64,000 nt of DNA from Hymenobacter terrenus (lineage in GTDB: Bacteria; Bacteroidota; Bacteroidia; Cytophagales; Hymenobacteraceae), in assembly GCF_000972495.1 (NCBI RefSeq), contig NZ_LATM01000002.1, forward strand, positions 248,001-312,000. Reading direction: 5' to 3'. How positions within the stretch are numbered: the stretch's first letter is position 1; every line of letters begins with the position of its first letter. The position numbers and the translations under genes were made by a program. Positions 60,125 to 64,000 of this stretch are shown here, piece by piece. Below the pieces are notes generated by a model, which ran no database searches, was not told the origin of the DNA, and saw only the letters and a list, made by a program, of their open reading frames with translations.

Positions 60125-60721
60125 CTAGGTGGGCCGTGCGAGGAGCCGCTCCAGCGCGGCGGCTTCCGTTTCGAGGGCTTCGGCCTGCAGGCGCAGCAGG
60201 TGATAGCGGGCGCTGAGGTCGGGCGATAAGGCCGTGGGGCGCTCGGCGAGCCAGCGCCAGCGGTACCAGACCAGGAAGGCGGCCCAACGCCCCGGCCCGG
60301 TGTGCGCGGGCGGCTCGTTGCCACCGGGGTCGGGCGGCAGGGCGGCGCGCAGGGTGGGTAGGGCCACGCGCCAGTGGGCGGCGTGGGTGGCCTGGGCCAC
60401 CAGCGGGCGCAGGGCCCGGCGCAGGCGGCGAGCGTGATGGCGGCAGTAGTCGAGCCGGGCTTCGAGGGGAGCGGGGTCGGGCGGGGCCAGGTCGTCGGGG
60501 CCGGGCAGGGCGTTGGCGGGCGGCAGCACGGCGGGCAGGGCCTGCGCCAGCGCATCGACCTGCTCGGCCACGTCGGGATTGAAGGAGCGGAGGCCCGTTT
60601 CGAGGCGGCTAACCTGGCTCTTGCTCAGGCCCAGGTAACGAGCTAGCTCGTCTTGCGAGATGCCCAAGTAGTGGCGCACCCGCGTCAGTAGGGGGTCGGT
60701 CGGCAGGGCGGGGCGAAACAT
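60125..60721 (-). CDS. XRE-family regulator
   Basis: The start at ATG 60721 (MFRPALP) is chosen because the longer frame to 60793 would translate the operator repeats. The 198-residue protein has an N-terminal HTH_3 domain ('VRHYLGISQDELARYLGLSKSQVSRLETGLRSF') and a Pro/Ala-rich helical C-terminal region with no named domain. Four half-sites directly upstream imply autoregulation. Confidence 0.85.
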   Translation of the reverse strand: MFRPALPTDPLLTRVRHYLGISQDELARYLGLSKSQVSRLETGLRSFNPDVAEQVDALAQALPAVLPPANALPGPDDLAPPDPAPLEARLDYCRHHARRLRRALRPLVAQATHAAHWRVALPTLRAALPPDPGGNEPPAHTGPGRWAAFLVWYRWRWLAERPTALSPDLSARYHLLRLQAEALETEAAALERLLARPT

Positions 60722-60724
60722 AGG

Positions 60725-60806
60725 TTGGCAACAAAAAATGATGGCGAGTAAATTTTGTTGCCAAAGTTGGCAACAAAAACTCGTGACGAACAAAATTTGT
60801 TGCCAA
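60725..60806. promoter_or_regulatory. Four-half-site operator upstream of the XRE gene
   Basis: TTGGCAACAAAA occurs at 60725-60736 and 60767-60778, and its inverted form TTTTGTTGCCAA at 60753-60764 and (T)TTGTTGCCAA at 60796-60806. This makes two palindromes 42 nt apart, immediately before the XRE start on the minus strand. Confidence 0.8.
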
Positions 60807-60984
60807 CTCCTAAAGGGTGTGCGCTAGCGCGGTGCTCTGCAAACCCGCAACCGCGCCGCGCTTTTGTCTGGCTGCTTTCGCTCGGGTTCGGAACCTGGCA
60901 CACGGAGTCACCCGCCCGGCTTTCGTTCGCCGCCGAAGCTGCTTTGGCCCGACTCCATATCCAGCCTCGTGGAAATATTACCCA

Positions 60985-61014
60985 CAAAAAACCCGCGACC
61001 GGAGGGCCGCGGGT
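60985..61014 (-). terminator. Intrinsic terminator (minus strand)
   Basis: On the minus strand ACCCGCG...CGCGGGT is followed by TTTTTT. It ends the gene at 61044-61460. The remaining 60807-60984 shows nothing recognised. Confidence 0.85.
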
Positions 61015-61043
61015 AATGTTTCTTGCTTTAAGGTAGGGCCCGG

Positions 61044-61460
61044 TTAAGCGGGCAGCCCGTCGTGGTGGGCTTGTACGGCGGCGATGGCAGTGGTGAGAAC
61101 CGCAACTTGCGCGTCTACCTGGTCGGCGTCCACATCGGCCAGGAAGGCGTTGGTGCCGCCTTCTTCCTCGGCCCGGTTTTCGAGGCGCTCTTTCAGATGG
61201 CGGGTCGTCATCTCCTGGGCTTTGTACCGTTTGCGGTCAGCATCGGAGAGGTCGGGGCGGGCCAGCTCCTGAGTGGCGTAGGCTAGTTGGCTGGTGGCCG
61301 TAGCCAGGCGCGCGGCCACGGAGGTTTCCGAGCGGTCGGCCACCCGGTCCTGGTAGTCGAGGTTTTGGTCGCGGTTCTGGTAGCCATCCACCTCAGCGAG
61401 GAGAGCGGATTTGGCCGCCACGCACTGCGAGCGAGTTTTGAGCAGATTTACATCAGACAT
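61044..61460 (-). CDS. Hypothetical charged helical protein
   Basis: ATG 61460 (MSDVNLLKTRSQC) is preferred; the frame extends further only through non-coding-like sequence. The 138-residue protein is helical with heptad-like Ala/Leu spacing ('SQLAYATQELARPDLSDADRKRYKAQEMTTRHLKERLENRAEEEGG'), suggesting a coiled coil. No family is recognised. It has its own terminator. Confidence 0.7.
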   Translation of the reverse strand: MSDVNLLKTRSQCVAAKSALLAEVDGYQNRDQNLDYQDRVADRSETSVAARLATATSQLAYATQELARPDLSDADRKRYKAQEMTTRHLKERLENRAEEEGGTNAFLADVDADQVDAQVAVLTTAIAAVQAHHDGLPA

Positions 61461-61786
61461 AGTAGGGTAGGGGTGTGAAAATGAGAAAAACTTTTTTAAA
61501 TATATTGATTTATTCTTAACGGCCCAGCTTTCTGCGCGCAGGACCCAATTTACTTGGCCACCGGCCCGCGCCCGCGATGTCCCTCCAAAGGGCATTTGCA
61601 CAACGCTACGTGGCTTGCGGCAATTGGGGCTGATGCAAAAAACAGTTGAACCCCAGCCGGCCGCGCGGCACAGGTGCGCGTCAGCATCGCATCTGTCTGG
61701 ACCACCCATCGGTACTTTTCTATACTTAGATTTCATAAGGGCTATTACATTTATTGCTTGCCTCTTTAATCACGTCATCCCGTATT
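61461..61786. other. Divergent intergenic gap, nothing recognised
   Basis: These 326 nt separate the charged protein from the lipoprotein. An AT-rich patch at 61490-61515 could hold promoters, but no -7 match was clear. Confidence 0.45.
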
Positions 61787-62284
61787 ATGCCATCTCTCCC
61801 TACCGGCCGCTTGTTATTAGCCTGCCTGCTCCTGGCCGGTTGCAGCCAAAAAACCGAAACGGTCACTGAACATCCCGCCAAAAATCAGCTGGAAAGTCAC
61901 GACCTGTTGCTCCGCCAGGCCCTGATACAAACGTTGGCCCGGCACATCCGTCAATATCATGCCGATGACGCCAAAGCTGCCCAGCCCGGCTGGGATGGAA
62001 TTTATAGCTTCAGCAACGGTCCCGGCCGGGACGCTAAAACCTACAATAGCCGGGCGGCCGTCCGCGCCGAACTAAACCGGATGCTGGACTCTCTCAAAGC
62101 CACGGGCCCGCTGCAAATGGGCAATGCAGCCGACGACACCGACACCATTTCGTCTCCTGCTGCTTCCAACGACGTTCCCACGGCTGCCCCTCCCGCCGCC
62201 GTCAGCCCTTCGACGGAAGAGGACTCTGGTGCGGTCTTTCAGGTCCGCAAACCTCAGGCACCTTCCACCGCGGCACCTCTGTAA
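61787..62284 (+). CDS. Lipoprotein of unknown function
   Basis: The start at 61787 gives a type II signal: MPSLPTGRLLLACLLLAGC with Cys19. The mature 147 residues contain a helical region ('LESHDLLLRQALIQTLARHIRQYH'), a 'GWDGIYSFSNGPGRDAKTYNSRAAVRAELNRMLDSL' segment and a Pro/Ala/Ser-rich low-complexity tail. No family is recognised. Confidence 0.75.
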   Translation: MPSLPTGRLLLACLLLAGCSQKTETVTEHPAKNQLESHDLLLRQALIQTLARHIRQYHADDAKAAQPGWDGIYSFSNGPGRDAKTYNSRAAVRAELNRMLDSLKATGPLQMGNAADDTDTISSPAASNDVPTAAPPAAVSPSTEEDSGAVFQVRKPQAPSTAAPL

Positions 62285-62545
62285 ATGCAGGTCCTGTCGC
62301 ACTCTGCCACCGGGCCGCGCCCTCAACGCCCCCGCCAAAGAGTGTTTACATAACGCTGCGAACCGCCGGCCCGCTCAGTAGCACCAATCCAAGCAGTGGG
62401 CCGATAAAGCGGCCATGCCGCTTGAGAACGGCTAGCGAAAGTAATGGTATGCGCATGGCAGGGGAAATAAGGTGCAAGGGAATGCCGATTGGAAATCATC
62501 CAAATGGCGGCCGTCCTTCTATAATTGTTTCCCTGGAAGCCAGCG

Positions 62546-63061
62546 CTACGCCACCACCCGCACCACGTCGCCCACCCGAATGATGCCGCCCTGGGCAATG
62601 TGCGCCGTGAGGCCACCGTGGCCGCGCATGGCGTTGTAGCCGCCCGGCCCAAGCTCTTCTTCCATGCGCGAGCAGGGGTGGCACTCGCCGGTGATGTCGA
62701 GAATTACGTCGTCGCCGATGTGGATTTGGCGGTTTTTCAGGGCCAGCAGGTTCAGACCGCTCACCACCAGGTTGCGGCGCAGGCGGCTGGGGTCCACCGG
62801 CGCGCCAAGCCCGAGGTAGCCGGCCACCGCCGCCAGGTGCTCGTGCTGAATCAAGGTTACTTGCCGCTTGCCACCGGTCTTGGGGCGGGCGTGGTCACTG
62901 AGCAGGTGCGAGTCGGTTTTCAGCTCTGCTTCCAGCATTGGCACGAGCGGCTGCCGCCGCACGGGCCGGGCACCAATCCATTCGAGCCGCCCAGTTTGGG
63001 GTAGCGTCGATAATAGCCGCGCCACGGTTGATTTATCGTCGCCAAAAAAAGGGAAAGCCAT
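62546..63061 (-). CDS. MOSC domain protein, short form
   Basis: The 171-residue protein has the MOSC core: 'DSHLLSDHARPKTGGKRQVTLIQHEHLAAVAGYLG', 'RRNLVVSGLNLLALKNRQIHIGDDVILDITGECHPCSRMEEELGPGGYNAMRGHGGLTAHIAQGG'-type features, with the Cys in 'CHPCSRM'. It belongs to the YiiM-like sulfur-carrier/Moco-binding branch and lacks the MOSC_N domain present in the protein at 25547. Confidence 0.9.
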   Translation of the reverse strand: MAFPFFGDDKSTVARLLSTLPQTGRLEWIGARPVRRQPLVPMLEAELKTDSHLLSDHARPKTGGKRQVTLIQHEHLAAVAGYLGLGAPVDPSRLRRNLVVSGLNLLALKNRQIHIGDDVILDITGECHPCSRMEEELGPGGYNAMRGHGGLTAHIAQGGIIRVGDVVRVVA

Positions 63062-63136
63062 TTTCTAGTTATTCGTTGGTGGATACTCATTAGCGTAGCT
63101 CATCGCCAGTGCCAATGAGCCGCCGGCAACTGGATA

Positions 63137-63601
63137 TCACAGCTCATCGGGCGTGCCAAAGCCCTCGCGGATTTCGGTGTGTACAATCTGCCCGCCCAGG
63201 CTGCCGGCGCGCGCCAACAGCCCGAAGCTAAGGGCCGTAACAACCAGCGTCAGCCCGCTCAGTAGCTGGGCTCGCGGCGAGGCGTTTTTCAGCAGCAGCA
63301 AGCTGAACAGGGCCAGCCCCGCCGCGCCTTCCAGGACCCAAAAGCCTTGCTCGGCCGCTGCTTCGTGGTTTTGGATGAGGGCGCGGCTCACGCGGGGCAG
63401 GTCCTGCACCACTTTGGCGGCGCCCTCGCCGGTGAGCTGCGCGGGCAGGCACAGCAGGCCCGCAGCCAGCACGGCCACCAGCCCGGCGCGAATCAGGGAG
63501 CTGTTTTTTTGCAGCAAGCCCACCCCCAACAGCACGAAGGCAAACAGGCTGCCTACAATCGGTACATGATTAACAATAAGGTGAATGTGGGCTTGGTTCA
63601 T
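63137..63601 (-). CDS. DUF2231-like membrane protein
   Basis: ATG 63601 (MNQAHIHLIVNHVPIVGSLF) is preferred over an upstream Met at 63667. The 154-residue protein has four hydrophobic helices and the 'HLIVNHVPI' start typical of DUF2231-like quinol/haem-associated membrane proteins; conserved His residues are in the first helix. Function unknown. Confidence 0.78.
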   Translation of the reverse strand: MNQAHIHLIVNHVPIVGSLFAFVLLGVGLLQKNSSLIRAGLVAVLAAGLLCLPAQLTGEGAAKVVQDLPRVSRALIQNHEAAAEQGFWVLEGAAGLALFSLLLLKNASPRAQLLSGLTLVVTALSFGLLARAGSLGGQIVHTEIREGFGTPDEL

Positions 63602-63965
63602 CGACGGGATGGAGAAATAAACAGGGCGGAGGAGCAAGGGCCGCAAAGCTACTGTGGCGCCAAACAAGCCGGGACCATACGCAACCGTTTGGCCTCCGAT
63701 ACGACTCTTGCTTGAGTGAACTGCTACGGTGCCTAAATCGTTATCCCCAAACCCCGAATGCGCTTAATGAAACGGTTCTGGTCGGTGCTTGCACAATGGA
63801 AAAAAGGCGCGGCCGTTGCTGGTTTAAGCCAGCATTCCGGTAGCGTTAGTAGTGTCGTTATTTCACCGGCTATTTTGCCTTAATGCCTTGTTACAACGGA
63901 CGTAATCTGGCATTGTGCTTGCCAACCAGTTGCGGTCACAGTCTTTTACTTCCTGCCCCTCCGAT
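63602..63965. other. Intergenic gap at the right side
   Basis: No supported gene was found in these 364 nt. A 38-codon frame starting at 63767 has no family-like features. Confidence 0.45.
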
Positions 63966-64000
63966 ATGACTTTTCTGTCTCGTTTTCTCAGTCGGTTGGC
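63966..64000 (+). CDS. Possible start of a gene running off the right edge
   Basis: ATG 63966 opens a frame reading MTFLSRFLSRL to the window end. Only 11 residues are visible, so this is tentative. Confidence 0.25.
   Translation, partial: MTFLSRFLSRL

Noticed and set aside
60722..60793. Longer N-terminus for the XRE regulator starting at 60793
   Set aside because: Those codons only translate the TTGGCAACAAAA operator repeats; ATG 60721 directly begins the conserved region.

Overview
The window comes from a high-GC member of the Bacteroidota, most likely Hymenobacter or a close relative. This is inferred from the gene families, from promoters of the TTG-N(about 20)-TAnnTTTG type seen upstream of several genes, from the scarcity of Shine-Dalgarno sites, from the Bacteroidota-style arginine pathway, and from dense families of short palindromic intergenic repeats. 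The species cannot be fixed from the sequence alone.

Positions 1-21,000 are a carbohydrate-degradation region. It holds a GH5-like enzyme running off the left edge, three GH3 enzymes, a GH92 mannosidase, a sialate-O-acetylesterase-like SGNH esterase, a Tat-exported (alpha/alpha)6 glycosidase and a GH36 alpha-galactosidase, nearly all with export signals. Inside it is a small ribose-salvage set: ribokinase, a GRP-type sugar transporter and an exported ADP-ribosylglycohydrolase. No SusC/SusD pair is visible.

Positions 21,200-28,600 are mixed housekeeping and accessory genes: an aldo/keto reductase overlapping a creatininase-family hydrolase, a deoxynucleoside kinase, DUF2461, a MOSC protein, a TPR/SH3 protein, tRNA-Lys(UUU), and a class V aminotransferase broken by a TGG-to-TGA change and an internal deletion. 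Positions 28,883-44,796 are the arginine and carbamoyl-phosphate genes: argF', carB, carA, argD, argC, argG and a GNAT gene on the minus strand, then argB, argE and argH on the plus strand. They are interrupted by accessory inserts and palindromic repeats. Positions 45,000-49,600 carry an RecE-like PD-(D/E)XK nuclease, a TetR regulator, an alpha/beta hydrolase, a degenerate J-domain protein and a histone-deacetylase-family amidohydrolase.

The most interesting part is 49,800-58,750, an RNA-binding and RNA-repair locus entirely on the plus strand. It contains two short ORFs each closed by a terminator, a PcfJ-like protein, a Ro60/TROVE protein, a PARG-like (TIGR02452) protein and two RtcB RNA ligases. 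Interleaved with these are seven copies of a structured noncoding RNA. All seven share a Ro-site-like closing helix with compensatory changes. At least four carry a tRNA-like domain in circularly permuted order (T-arm, capped acceptor stem, D-arm), with the anticodon-stem position joined to the Ro-binding helix. These are best read as a multi-copy, diversified family of YrlA-type bacterial Y RNAs. The Ro/Y RNA/RtcB link is known; I infer that an interleaved seven-unit array that also encloses a PARG-like gene is unusual.

Positions 59,200-64,000 hold an outer-membrane beta-barrel protein, an XRE regulator with a four-half-site operator, a small charged protein, a lipoprotein, a second MOSC protein and a DUF2231-like membrane protein.
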